The translations under genes and the position numbers were made by a program. From Lachancea dasiensis (taxonomy: Eukaryota; Ascomycota; Saccharomycetes; Saccharomycetales; Saccharomycetaceae), in NCBI GenBank assembly GCA_900074725.1, contig LT598454.1, forward strand, positions 564,854-628,853: a DNA stretch of 64,000 bases. Reading direction: 5' to 3'. The notes under the pieces are model-generated. The model had not been told where the DNA came from, searched no databases, and was given only the letters and a program-made list of their open reading frames with translations. Shown in pieces: positions 52,487 to 63,618 of this stretch. Within the stretch, counting starts at the first letter, position 1. Each line of letters begins with the position of its first letter.

Positions 52487-55400
52487 CTAGCCCCTATCGT
52501 TTGCATTCGAGCTAGCGATCAGCGCCTCAACCTGGATGCTCATGGCTTTTCTCTTGGCAACCTCGACGTCCATATTATTTGAAAGATCTGAAACCAATCG
52601 GCGTTGCTCGTGTATAACTGCCAATGACTGCGCGTGTCGCATATCACTCTCTTTTTTCTGGTCTTCAAGTTGCTTTGTTTGGAGAGACAGCGCCTTTCTT
52701 AAACCATTGCGATCTGCCTCTATTCTCGAAATATTATTCTGCAGATCAATTTGCGTAGTCATGCTCCTTTTCAAAGTTTCATGACTTCTCTGCAAATCGT
52801 TCCTTATTAATGTGAGATCATTATGAGTGGCAAGTGCAGAATTAGTTTCGTTAGTAGCTGACTTCATTTTGCCATTAGCTGTATCGGATTTAGCAATTGA
52901 TAATGAATTGGTTTCTTGTTGGGTACCTGAGGCGTCTCTTGTTATATTCGCATTTTCATGGCTTTCGGGGTTCTTGCGAAGTGCATTTTTAATAAGATGG
53001 ATGTTCTCGCGAACATTCTTCTCGAGAACGCTCTCAGCAACCATCTCCTTTGGCGTATTTCGGGATCTTGAGTCTACCCTTTCAATTTCGACGTTCTCCC
53101 GTTCGCTGTGGTCATTAGCGGAAAATGTGGCATTCCTGTCCCTTCCACTTCCGGTCTTCCCAACCAAAGCCCTAAAGACGAATAGCCACTTATCATTTCT
53201 TTGGCGCTCTTCTTCGACTCGTTCCTTAAGAGCCGTAATTTCACTGTTCATGTTAGAAATTTGTCCATGTAAGGAAGCTATCTTCATCTGATCGGTGATT
53301 ACTTCACTAGTTAAACGTCGAAGTGTATCTCCGGCGTCGGAGATAAGTGCAAGAGAAGCTACATCTCGACTTTTCTCTTGTGAAAGATCTGCAGTGCACT
53401 TAGCTATTCCTGATATTATCTCATCCGGGTTTTCTGGTCTTGGGACTGCGCTCAGTCTTTGGACTAACAAATTCAAACAGGCCAACGTATCTGCCTTCTG
53501 CGAAACACTGTCTCTGAAGCATTGTTCAAGAGACTTTTTTTCAAGAATGGTGAAATCGGAGATCGCAGCTTGTTGCCTTGAAGTCTCAATATCGGGCTCG
53601 ATGACCTCTGTTTCCCTCCTCTCAACCTTGGAGATCAAATTCAACATTGGCGGAGTGTCAATTTGCTTAGTTCTGTTAACATCTTCAAACGGTTTACCTG
53701 CTTCACCAGTCAGCAGTTCAAAAACATTTAAGGCATATGCATAGCTCCATATTTGTGCTTTGGCATCCATTTCTACCAAGGAATCTGGGCCATCCAAGAA
53801 GTCGGTAACAGTAATGGCAACGCTAACATTAGAATTAACTTCATCGGAGAGTTTAAACTTTAGCCTCTTGGAATAATTTCTTAAATTATGGAGGCGACTA
53901 TCGAATACGGCTTTTTCATCGGAGGTCAGAGAATTGGCGCCACGCGCACTAACATAGAAGACGGCGCTTTGTACACGCTTCATGAGGTCTTCTTTCGTGA
54001 AAGCATCAAGCGAGTCCACTGTCCCTTTTAGCTGCGGAAATTCGATGACGGCAGAGCTGAACGTTTCCAGTCTACCCCTTTTAGATAAGTGCTGTAAATA
54101 AAGCACTGGACTCATCTCATAATTATTGATGTTGCAGATATTATTGCTGCTCGTCACCCAAGAGCCTGCTCTAAGAGGTGAATGATTTACAATACCAGAT
54201 TGTATAAGTCGGACTAAACTTGATTTCCTTAAACGATTCATTGATGCAATCTTGGTGCCCAACTCACGAGCAATTGTACGTTCGATTTTCTTTCGATCCG
54301 CCTCCGGATCAGCATGCCCAGTGAGGTTTTGAGAATGCCCTTCATTTGCATGAAGTTCGACGCCACTGTTTACTGCGAGTGGGCTAGTTGTTGCCAAATG
54401 TAAATTTGTCCTTCTGATAGATTCGTTGGGGTTTAGCACTGATGACTCCAACGCTTGGGTGTTCTCGAACTCACTACGTCCCTTCACTGGGGTTGAATTT
54501 TCTGAAAGTTTATTTCTTGGCGACAGAAACTCATTATGAGGGTCGACGGGCTTTGGCGATGGATTTGGGAGAACACTTGAAATTCCCGAAACATCGTCCG
54601 ACTCTGCCCTTAATAATGTAGCGACATTAGCATCGTCAGCTGTTTGAGATAACGCTTTTGGCGGGACGCTACTTGATCTCAAAAGACATTCGCTCTTCAA
54701 ATCTTCATAACCAACAACCACTTCAGACAACGCAATTATGTTTTCGGTTATACCAACCTTGTTTTGAGCAGCATCGTTCAGAGACCTCAACTTTACTCTG
54801 GGACCTCCTGGGGGAATTTGAGATCTTAGCCTTTTCTTTTTGTTACTGGAATCTAGTAATGGGCTGTCTACGCCAAGAATTGACCGCGTTTCTTGGCCAG
54901 GTTTAGACCCAATCGAGTTAAGTCGTAAATCAGAATCCTGAGAGAGGCCCTGAGGCACAGATTTACTGGCTACTGGGTTGGACAGAGAAGGAGAGGCATC
55001 ATTTGCAGTTTGAGTGCTATCTGGTCTCTTTGCCCTGTTACTCTGTTCAAACGAATCCTCGTTGGCACGCTTACGATTCACGGCCGGAATTGCACTTTCA
55101 GAATGTTGCGGCAAGGGCATATCGCTGCTGGGGAGGTGATAGACCGGCAGCAAAGGGGGTAGCATTCTCAAGGATTTCATTGCCTTCGAGGTTGGCTGGG
55201 TTTGCCCATTAGGTGCTTCCTCTTTACCGCCATCTTGGTTAGTCACTTTACTAGCCATATTTGCTGTATTGTCAGCCCGTGGGAGTGACTGTTTCAGGCT
55301 ATTCGCTGCGACTGCGTCACTGCTTTTAGCTGATTCGCGCTCGTTCGCGAAACGCTCAAGTTTCGTGTAGGATGTCGCAAATGAGAAATTTGGTACTTGT

Positions 55401-56548
55401 GACGGTGTTAGCTTAGGCTCCTGCAGAGCCGAAGACGTATCGGGACCAGCACTGGCTTTCCTTACCTGTTGTGAAACCCCTTGAGGTGTCAAGACTGAAG
55501 TCAACGACGATCGACTATCCAATGTGTTAGCTTGATCGACATTTAGTGAGTTGGAGGATGCTTGCCAATCCTTGCCCTCAATTTTTGAAGGACTCGCGAT
55601 AAGTCCCGTATGCGCAATCTGATTAGTCGAAGCTCTAGATTCTATGTGCAGCGATGGCTGCTTGCTCGGAAGTGAAGTCGAAAATACATTTTTCTGTTCG
55701 GCACTGGTTGGCTTTGCAGGAGTGGGTTGACTTCCAGAACTAGAATGTGTACTATCATAACCCGTTGAAGTGAGTTTAGATTGTAAAACCTGCCGATGCG
55801 CTCGTATATCCGATAGTCCGTCGCGAACTATTTCCAAGTTTGTCGAGGACTCATTTGTCTGTGTTGAGTTTGGTTTATAGTCCTGAAAGTTGTTGCTTTC
55901 GCGGGGCTGGGGCGTTGGAGTACTGGGTTCGGCAACAAGCTCTGCTCTAAGTGTTGTAGCATTGATATTTGCTGATGGTTCCGCCGATTGGGAGGGACGC
56001 AAGTTAAGAGAGCCAGGGGACAAGTGCCCAGATACACTCGACGGACTTCTAGCGGTGCGTGGAGAATTTTCAGTTGAGATTTGGAGGGAAGCTGAAAGAG
56101 GTCGTTCCTTACTTCTGGCATTCTGCCCTGATTCCGTACTTCGCAGAGATGGGGATGACGGATTGCTTAGCATTTTTGAGATTCTATTATGAAAACTGGA
56201 GCCTGCCTTTGATAACGGGAGCCGTTCCAGATTACTGGGTGAGCTCTTAGGAGTATCTTTCGTTGACGGGCTTGCCAGGGAGTGGTCAGAAAACGCGTCC
56301 TTCATATCAAGCATAAAACCATTTTGGACCTTCTTGTATTGTAACAATTGCAACAGCTTGTTTGCCTCGGAACGGACCTTCAACTGCTGTTTCGTAGGCG
56401 AAGGCGTTGAGCTTGAACCCTGACTAACCCTTTTGGTTGGAGTAGACTTGTAAATTTGAATCCTCGCTGGATTCTTCGCTGCTGATAGCCCATCAGCAAG
56501 CTTACTTTCAGGTTCCTCATGGATAGGGGACTCTCCGGTCATGGACAT
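52487..56548 (-). CDS. SIR4: Silencing protein Sir4 (Sir4/Asf2 ancestor)
   Basis: Sir4 is the scaffold of heterochromatin at telomeres and silent mating loci; it binds Sir2, Sir3, Rap1 and the nuclear envelope. The 1353-residue product (S. cerevisiae 1358) is mostly disordered and Ser/Pro/Asn-rich up to about residue 740. A folded block at about 750-950 (ERTIARELGTKIASMNRLRK, SAVIEFPQLKGTVDSLDAFT, LQHLSKRGRLETFSSAVIEF) fits the partitioning and anchoring domain. Helical segments follow near 1086-1112 and a C-terminal coiled coil runs about 1235-1350, the Rap1/Sir3-binding dimer region. Sir4 evolves fast, so order (ADK1-SIR4-PCF11 exactly as YDR226W-228C), length and layout carry the call. ASF2 (YDL197C), next to GGC1 in S. 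cerevisiae, is the duplicate of this gene. Confidence 0.88.
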   Translation of the reverse strand: MSMTGESPIHEEPESKLADGLSAAKNPARIQIYKSTPTKRVSQGSSSTPSPTKQQLKVRSEANKLLQLLQYKKVQNGFMLDMKDAFSDHSLASPSTKDTPKSSPSNLERLPLSKAGSSFHNRISKMLSNPSSPSLRSTESGQNARSKERPLSASLQISTENSPRTARSPSSVSGHLSPGSLNLRPSQSAEPSANINATTLRAELVAEPSTPTPQPRESNNFQDYKPNSTQTNESSTNLEIVRDGLSDIRAHRQVLQSKLTSTGYDSTHSSSGSQPTPAKPTSAEQKNVFSTSLPSKQPSLHIESRASTNQIAHTGLIASPSKIEGKDWQASSNSLNVDQANTLDSRSSLTSVLTPQGVSQQVRKASAGPDTSSALQEPKLTPSQVPNFSFATSYTKLERFANERESAKSSDAVAANSLKQSLPRADNTANMASKVTNQDGGKEEAPNGQTQPTSKAMKSLRMLPPLLPVYHLPSSDMPLPQHSESAIPAVNRKRANEDSFEQSNRAKRPDSTQTANDASPSLSNPVASKSVPQGLSQDSDLRLNSIGSKPGQETRSILGVDSPLLDSSNKKKRLRSQIPPGGPRVKLRSLNDAAQNKVGITENIIALSEVVVGYEDLKSECLLRSSSVPPKALSQTADDANVATLLRAESDDVSGISSVLPNPSPKPVDPHNEFLSPRNKLSENSTPVKGRSEFENTQALESSVLNPNESIRRTNLHLATTSPLAVNSGVELHANEGHSQNLTGHADPEADRKKIERTIARELGTKIASMNRLRKSSLVRLIQSGIVNHSPLRAGSWVTSSNNICNINNYEMSPVLYLQHLSKRGRLETFSSAVIEFPQLKGTVDSLDAFTKEDLMKRVQSAVFYVSARGANSLTSDEKAVFDSRLHNLRNYSKRLKFKLSDEVNSNVSVAITVTDFLDGPDSLVEMDAKAQIWSYAYALNVFELLTGEAGKPFEDVNRTKQIDTPPMLNLISKVERRETEVIEPDIETSRQQAAISDFTILEKKSLEQCFRDSVSQKADTLACLNLLVQRLSAVPRPENPDEIISGIAKCTADLSQEKSRDVASLALISDAGDTLRRLTSEVITDQMKIASLHGQISNMNSEITALKERVEEERQRNDKWLFVFRALVGKTGSGRDRNATFSANDHSERENVEIERVDSRSRNTPKEMVAESVLEKNVRENIHLIKNALRKNPESHENANITRDASGTQQETNSLSIAKSDTANGKMKSATNETNSALATHNDLTLIRNDLQRSHETLKRSMTTQIDLQNNISRIEADRNGLRKALSLQTKQLEDQKKESDMRHAQSLAVIHEQRRLVSDLSNNMDVEVAKRKAMSIQVEALIASSNANDRG

Positions 56549-56857
56549 TCACTGTTTAGCTATTTTGCTGAGCTAGATAGGTGATTGGAAGGGTCGCGAA
56601 TGCGGAGAGTGTCTTCTCGCTTGGTTGCGATCGAATTTATGGGGAATTTTGAAGTGAGAACACACAAACTGATGTTTGTCAATAAATTATATTAAGGCCG
56701 CCATAAACCAGGAAGACGATGAAAGGGAAACAGATTGTCAATGACGGTTGGCATTCGAATAAAATATTGGCGGGGTAGCCCCAAATTTTGCAAAAGATAA
56801 GGATATTTTTTTATTAGCCAGATATCGAGACATCTTATGTATAAACTAAGTTGACTT
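56549..56857. promoter_or_regulatory. SIR4 promoter and ADK1 3' region
   Basis: A 309-bp gap with AT-rich sequence near 56670-56695. No gene is seen. Confidence 0.4.
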
Positions 56858-58215
<1,358 letters not shown>

Positions 58216-58255
58216 AAAACCCATACATTCATATTATTATGAATGTATGGGTTTT
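58216..58255. repeat. Perfect 18-bp inverted repeat with 4-base loop
   Basis: AAAACCCATACATTCATA at 58216-58233 is the exact reverse complement of 58238-58255, separated only by TTAT. It can form a strong hairpin or cruciform. It lies 35 bp from a second palindrome. Confidence 0.95.
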
Positions 58256-58290
58256 GATATACACTAATGGAGGATTATGTGTTCGACCAC

Positions 58291-58314
58291 GGGCCAAAGT
58301 GCGCACTTTGGCCC
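58291..58314. repeat. Perfect 24-bp palindrome
   Basis: GGGCCAAAGTGC is followed immediately by its reverse complement GCACTTTGGCCC, with no spacer. It is GC-rich against an AT-rich background and could extrude as a cruciform. Confidence 0.95.
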
Positions 58315-58873
58315 TTCTATTGGCAAGCAAATTCCCCGAATATCAAGAGTTTAGTGTCTTGCTCGAAACTGCGACTACGAAATTAAAGAAGGTTTTTGCT
58401 AAAAGATGGATTCATCGAATCAGTTGTGGTCTTTTGGCAAAGGACTGGGGATTGCTTCATAACTTTAGTGTCATAGTGCCCCAAGGGTATGCTCCCATGT
58501 TCCCATAGGGCTCCATCTGCTTGGTAGAGTTCATGACAGTATTGTACAAAATGACAATCCTGGTGTCAGTGAAAGAAATGAAAGATGAGCAGGTGAGGTC
58601 GGCGAAAGTGGTCCAAGGAATCTAGTTTTACTCAAAGTATGATTTTAAGCAGCTTTCAATGACCCATTGGATACATGATAGATTGTTTTGAAAATCTGTT
58701 GGAAATTGTACCTCTTTGATATTGTGTGTAGATGCAGACTATTTGGTCCACTAAACCGATCAACATTTTGGTCTAAATAACCAAGGAAAAATTTTCCAAA
58801 ACTCAGATATCTACGATTACTTTAAACGTAATGTTCATTGATAAGTTGAACAGTGAATTCAGCAAGTTATTAT
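58315..58873. other. Gene-poor stretch
   Basis: A frame of 89 codons spans both palindromes and continues to 58508 (contains KFPEYQEFSVLLETATTKLK) but is not recognised. The rest is AT-rich without features. Confidence 0.4.
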
Positions 58874-59316
58874 TGAGGCGAATCTGATTCATCAGTAGAA
58901 AGCTTACTAAATTTGTCTTGTAAGTCGGACATAGTCATTGTTAAGATGAGTAACTTGGATCTAGGGAATTCTATTTATCTCTCCGTGATTATTTTAGGCA
59001 TTAGAGTTGGTGCAGTCACCTGAACAAACGCCTGGTATTTGTACAATTTTCGCTAGGTGACTCTGAATAACACAACTATTAATCATTCGTTATAGATCAT
59101 TCTATTGTCGATGGATGACCGCTCAATGCCGATAACTTATCGATCGCCAATCCCATTGGACAGTAGATCTTTTCTTCGGTTTGTCTTAGCTGTTAAGTCG
59201 ACTTGTATGGCCACTGTTGTGTACTATCATTCTGTACCATTGTGTCACATATTTACTGACGCTGATTATGCGATTAGGCGCACATCACCATCAGTTTATT
59301 CACATTATTCCCAACA
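58874..59316 (+). mobile_element. Solo LTR-like dispersed repeat, copy 3
   Basis: About 443 bp with the same ends as copy 2 (TGAGGCGAATC...TTATTCCCAACA), near-identical to it over the first 130 bp. It lies in a tRNA-gene neighbourhood, where yeast LTR elements often accumulate, though not at the usual short distance from a tRNA 5' end. No internal region and no clear target-site duplication. Probably a solo LTR fossil of moderate age. Confidence 0.65.
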
Positions 59317-59714
59317 AGCACTACCTATGCGAATCGTTGTGGGTAATCAGCTGCCCAAGATTATTATTGATTTGAGCGAGCCAATCAGCGTACCTTAGTG
59401 GGCCTAAAGAGGTCTGAGGGGTAAAAAATATAGACTCCATTGTAGGCACGCTGCGCTGATGATTGTTGTAGTCATGAATCAATAGGGAAAGTAGGCGGAA
59501 TTGTTGATATTCTAATGTTACGCTCGGGTTTCATAGAAGGCAAAAAACAAAGCTGTCTAGATAGTAGTAAATGTCCCCCCGTGCAAAACTAAACTTCAGT
59601 ACTATAGCCTCATGTTTATAGCATGTCCTTTGACACCAAAAATATGATCCAATGGTGTTGGGGTTGAGATTCCTTACCAACTGGGAATCGAATCAACTGG
59701 CAAAAATGAACGTT

Positions 59715-59819
59715 CGTCAGCTGCCGGATTTGAACCGACGCGGGCAGAGCCCAATAGATGACCTCGTTCCTACTAAATTAGATTCGAGTCTATCGCCTTA
59801 ACCTCTCGGCCAAACTGAC
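59715..59819 (-). tRNA. tS(CGA): tRNA-Ser(CGA) with intron
   Basis: The reverse strand starts GTCAGTTTGGCCGAGAGG and ends GGTTCAAATCCGGCAGCTGACG. The acceptor stem GTCAGTT pairs with AGCTGAC (one G-U). It has the long type II variable arm (TTGGGCTCTGCCCGC). The anticodon CGA lies in GACTCGAA. An intron of about 23 bases precedes ATCTATTGGG; its removal leaves 82 nt, the normal tRNA-Ser length. S. cerevisiae tRNA-Ser(CGA) (SUP61) also has an intron here. A T5 terminator follows. Confidence 0.94.
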
Positions 59820-59858
59820 ATTTATATCACGTGTTACAACTTTTTAGATGACTTTTTA

Positions 59859-59918
59859 CTCCGGGGATTCGAACCCCCGATAGTGAAGTAACCAATCACC
59901 GTTGCACCGCAGACTGAT
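59859..59918 (-). pseudogene. tRNA relic
   Basis: The reverse strand has a perfect B-box/T-arm, GGGGGTTCGAATCCCC. A plausible anticodon-stem remnant lies upstream (GTGA...TCAC), with a poor A-box (GCGGTGCAACGG). The acceptor ends do not pair and no terminator follows, so it is unlikely to give a stable tRNA. Confidence 0.45.
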
Positions 59919-59948
59919 ATTCGTTTTGTACAGATGGATGTATGATCC

Positions 59949-60468
59949 CTATATTGGAAGTAGCAAACCAACTTCCGCGTATCTATTACCTTCCCTTGAA
60001 TAACATTTCAAGCTGCGTGAAGCTCTTGTGCATATCTTATTTGAGCACAGACGCTCTATTCTCCACGTGATTGTATCGCTGTCCAAGTCATAAATTGGTG
60101 TTTCCTTCGAAATTTGATGATTGGTGGATTCCTCAACGACCAAGTTCGCAGCAGGGTTCACTTGATATGGAATGATACCCAGTCGCTGTTGAACAGTTTC
60201 CAAGAGTTGTACTAAAAAGTCGAATTTTGTAGTTTTGACTCCACGATTCAAAGTCTTTATTTTTCGCTTTCTTCAATATATTTGTGAGAGCTATGCACTT
60301 CACGAATCTACAGTTCTTTAAACCTCGTTCCCGTAGTGCAAGCCAAACTTCCTCGCATTCTTGCAAGTCTTCAGTTTTTTTGTATCCACTCAAGAATAGA
60401 ACTTCGACGCGGAGGGGGGCAACAAGAAGAGGCCCTGGAAGCCTAAGAAGCCTCCACTCGGAGATCAC
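59949..60468 (-). other. Two overlapping open frames, possible gene remnant
   Basis: Two minus-strand frames, 60133-60468 and 59949-60251, follow one another with an overlap and a frame change. The first includes LQECEEVWLALRERGLKNCR and FVKCIALTNILKKA. The second includes FDFLVQLLETVQQRLGIIPY and VEESTNHQISKETPIYDLDS. The composition is protein-like and the change of frame suggests a decayed gene. I do not recognise it. Confidence 0.25.
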
Positions 60469-60847
60469 TCAAGGTTTTGGTCTTAGTAATTTGATACAAT
60501 GTTCAAAAAACATAGTAAAAATCTGGTAATCACCCAAGCAGTTGAGAAATTTCGAAACTTAAATGTGTCGCTGTCAAAAAATATCCATCTTGCATAAAAA
60601 GAAAACGGTTAAAGCTTCAGGCATGATGAAACCTACATCTTGTAGAATCTGATTATCACTTCACAGTCTTTTTCGGCATTTCTCGTAGGAAAATTGTTAA
60701 GCCAGACCCGTTAATTGGACAAACTTAAGCAGTCCTTAATTTCGCTACTAGAATGCGGATGTGTACCGCGTTCAATACTTTAGCCTGCGCGCCCTCGCCA
60801 TTCATAACGCTTGAAGTAAAGTGTTTATTGCAAAAAAAAATGTACAA

Positions 60848-60937
60848 CTCCTCATAGGGGGCTCGAACCCCTGACATTTCGGTTCCTTGCGAGCAATGCT
60901 TAAAAGCCGAACGCTCTACCAACTGAGCTAACAAGGA
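60848..60937 (-). tRNA. tK(UUU): tRNA-Lys(UUU) with intron
   Basis: The reverse strand starts TCCTTGTTAGCTCAGTTGGT and ends GGGGTTCGAGCCCCCTATGAGGAG. The anticodon TTT lies in CGGCTTTTAA. A 17-base intron separates it from CCGAAATGTC; the spliced length is 73 nt and the sequence equals the S. cerevisiae tRNA-Lys(UUU) body as I recall it. A T-run terminator lies at 60832-60840 (A's on the + strand). Confidence 0.96.
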
Positions 60938-61460
60938 CGAGTTGTAGTCGAGACAAAAATTTGCCTTGACTATACGGGATTAGAGATACAGCATGATTTG
61001 ATGCGCGACTCTATACCTCAACCCCCAGGATCTTGGAAGCGCCTTACAACACTTATAAGTGCACTAGCTCGCAGCAGAGGATTGGTGCTGTGCCATCACC
61101 TTACTACGCCCTGGATCGTCAAAATTTTATAGCACTTGAGACGTTATAGGTGTTTCTGTCGTTCCATGGGAAGAGCACTGTTGCTGTATCAATCATCTCG
61201 AAACAAAACGGTCAAGCCAATTCGGCCAACAAATCAAAGAGGTCAGTAATCTTTGCTTAACCTCTCCATGCTCACACTCGAAAGTAGTTGGCCAAGCTCA
61301 ATGACAGGACTTCAAATTCGTGTGAATAGGTGCGGAGTCTATGTCACGTGAGAGGATGAAACTCACAACAATCGGTGACAATTAATTAAACAGATAGCGA
61401 GCGTACCTTAATCATAACATCTCATTAACCCTTTCAAAGCATCACCACGCTGCCGCCCAG
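60938..61460. other. Upstream region of the low-complexity protein gene
   Basis: No gene is seen. A CACGTG E-box lies at about 61342-61347, 114 bp before the ATG. Confidence 0.4.
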
Positions 61461-63413
61461 ATGGGTCTAGGAATTCATAGAAAGACGCAAAAGGTACCAG
61501 ATCTTTCACGCTATGACTACCATTATCAAAATAAAGCGGACACAGTACCTGGTAATGGACTTTCAACGGCCGCTGCTGCGGCATCGGCTGGGAGGAGTCG
61601 ATCTTTGGTGTATTCCAACTCACCTCAAGGAAGACCACAAAGCGCAGGTAGTCGCAGCTATAGTCTTCGTAATTCTGGGAGTATGGGGCTTGCGCCTAAA
61701 AGCAGTAGTGAACGGCTAAGCTCATTAGCCAGAAAAACCTCACAGCAGACAACTCCGAGAAGGATGTCGTCCAGAACAAACTCGATGATAACTGTACATA
61801 CCACAGAGGTAAAGGATCCCATGGGGAGAACACAATCTATCACCAAGAAAACCGTACGTCGGATAAATGGCTACGAATATGTGGAAACTACCACGAGCAC
61901 CAGCAATCCGGTAGGGCCCCAAGACGCGGATAACCATTTCAGTGGATTTACAACTGACTTTTCCGACGATTTTGCACAGGCATTTGTGCAGGATGAGCCT
62001 GAAGATATGGTGGTAGGGTCTAGAATATCGAGTACCCTAAGAGAAGAAGATGAAGATGAAGATGAAGATGAAGATAAAGTTGAAGATGAAGATGAAGATA
62101 AAGTTGAAGATGAAGAAGACGAATATGATGAGGCCAACTTCAGCGACGCGATCGATTATTTTCCTCAATCAAACGGTTCAAATCGCTCTGGTGGAAAGGT
62201 AGCTCGCCCAGCCAAAAATCCTGGAAGGCCTAAAAGATTGTTAAGTGAGCAGGAGCAATATGCTAAAGCTTTGGAAGCTGCTCAAAAAAAAGTCTACGGC
62301 GACAGACTTTTGACTCAGAGTCCAGACCTACGGGTCGGGAACCCAACGATGAGGAGGATGAGCTCATTGCGAGAACCGGCCATAGCCACTCCTGCCATTC
62401 CCCAGTCAAGGCGTCGCAGTGTATCGCAAAAGGTATCTAGGATATCTCAGCACGGTTCTACAACCACAAGCGACCCAGAGCCATCTCTTGGAATGTCAGC
62501 GGCTCATAAGGAGAATCTCAACAGACGCCATATGAGCGACGATGAAATGTATGCAAAAGCGTTGGAGATTGCACGCCAAAAGTACTCCGCCGAAGGAGTG
62601 GCCTCAAACTCGCAACCCAAGATAAGAGTATCTTCGGGGAAAGAAAATGGCTCTAAGTTCAATGTCAAGTCGTTCTTCAACAGGGTAGCTCAGTTCAGTC
62701 AAGATAACTATGGGTATCAAAACAGAAAGTCGTCATCGCCGCAGAAGGCGGCGAAGGAAAAGGGTGAGAGCCTCTCAGAAATGGACTTAAATGAATTCGA
62801 TGATCACAAAGACTTTGAGAAGAAGGTGAGTTCTGTGGAAGGTGATCCTCCTGCTTCATCAAAAAATGTGCACCGCCCTCTCAAAGCCGCAATTAGTTTA
62901 AAACCGACGACGAACGGACCTGGTGAGTCCAGAACAGAAGATCCATTGGAGGATACAGGGGAACTCACGACGGTCCACGAGGGAGAAATCGACACTCCAA
63001 CTAATGCCGGGATAGGCGCTACTCCTGATGTTACTTTAGAAGACGCCCAGAGGATTCAAGAGTCAGATAACAAACAAAACCTGGTAGATGGGCCGTCGTT
63101 GATAGGTGTCGAAAAAGATGTGACTGGAACGTACGATAAGCAGAGTGCCCCTACCGCTAATACTTTTCCAATTGGATCTGAGAGGCTGCCGCAGGGACAA
63201 CCTACTGTTGGATCGTCTATACCAAGCTCGCAGACTAGTTTTACGAGAAGAAGTTTGCGAGGATCTTCAGCTGGGTTAGGTCAGGACTCGCTGGAGCCTA
63301 ACACTCAAAGCGAAGGTTCAAGGGAAGTGGTCCAAGCTCCTAGAGCTTCAAAGACGGGACGAAAGTCCAATTTTTTGCAGAAACTATTCGCCCGTAAAAA
63401 GCCTCAAAGATAA
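61461..63413 (+). CDS. Low-complexity, possibly eisosome-associated (Seg1/Seg2-like) protein
   Basis: The product is a 650-residue, mostly disordered protein. Near the N-terminus are RKTQKVPDLSRYDYHYQNK and GLSTAAAAASAGRSRSLVY. A threonine-rich block follows, with VKDPMGRTQSITKKTVRRIN and GYEYVETTTSTSN near 120-150. A strongly acidic EDEDEDED run with KVEDEDEDKVED repeats lies near 195-225. Two short helical repeats come next, EQYAKALEAAQKKVYGD (about 267) and EMYAKALEIARQKYS (about 360). The end is basic, NFLQKLFARKKPQR, suited to membrane binding. The GRTQSITKKT/GYEYVETTT block recalls yeast eisosome proteins Seg1/Seg2, but this is from memory and not firm. It has no counterpart between ADK1 and HTA1 in S. 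cerevisiae. Confidence 0.6.
   Translation: MGLGIHRKTQKVPDLSRYDYHYQNKADTVPGNGLSTAAAAASAGRSRSLVYSNSPQGRPQSAGSRSYSLRNSGSMGLAPKSSSERLSSLARKTSQQTTPRRMSSRTNSMITVHTTEVKDPMGRTQSITKKTVRRINGYEYVETTTSTSNPVGPQDADNHFSGFTTDFSDDFAQAFVQDEPEDMVVGSRISSTLREEDEDEDEDEDKVEDEDEDKVEDEEDEYDEANFSDAIDYFPQSNGSNRSGGKVARPAKNPGRPKRLLSEQEQYAKALEAAQKKVYGDRLLTQSPDLRVGNPTMRRMSSLREPAIATPAIPQSRRRSVSQKVSRISQHGSTTTSDPEPSLGMSAAHKENLNRRHMSDDEMYAKALEIARQKYSAEGVASNSQPKIRVSSGKENGSKFNVKSFFNRVAQFSQDNYGYQNRKSSSPQKAAKEKGESLSEMDLNEFDDHKDFEKKVSSVEGDPPASSKNVHRPLKAAISLKPTTNGPGESRTEDPLEDTGELTTVHEGEIDTPTNAGIGATPDVTLEDAQRIQESDNKQNLVDGPSLIGVEKDVTGTYDKQSAPTANTFPIGSERLPQGQPTVGSSIPSSQTSFTRRSLRGSSAGLGQDSLEPNTQSEGSREVVQAPRASKTGRKSNFLQKLFARKKPQR
62042..62120 (+). 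repeat. GAAGAT-type coding microsatellite
   Basis: Hexamer GATGAA repeats interrupted by AAAGTT in a larger 24-bp period encode the acidic run of the preceding gene. Such tracts usually vary in length between strains. Confidence 0.85.
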
Positions 63414-63618
63414 ACCGACTAGTCCACTGAAACTAGCATTTGTAAAAAATTCACTAAAATTATAACTCTGTTCCTAATATACACTTAATAGCGGGGGTGA
63501 GAGCAAATCCCATTTGTTCGCACTTCCCAGAAACAACCATCCGACATTGTTTCTTGTTGACATCACTGATTTTTACAAATTCGACATTCTTGCCTTACCC
63601 ATCCAAATCTTTTAGAAC

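Noticed and set aside
52536-53744. Serine-rich + strand frames opposite SIR4
   Set aside because: Antisense shadows of the SIR4 coding sequence.
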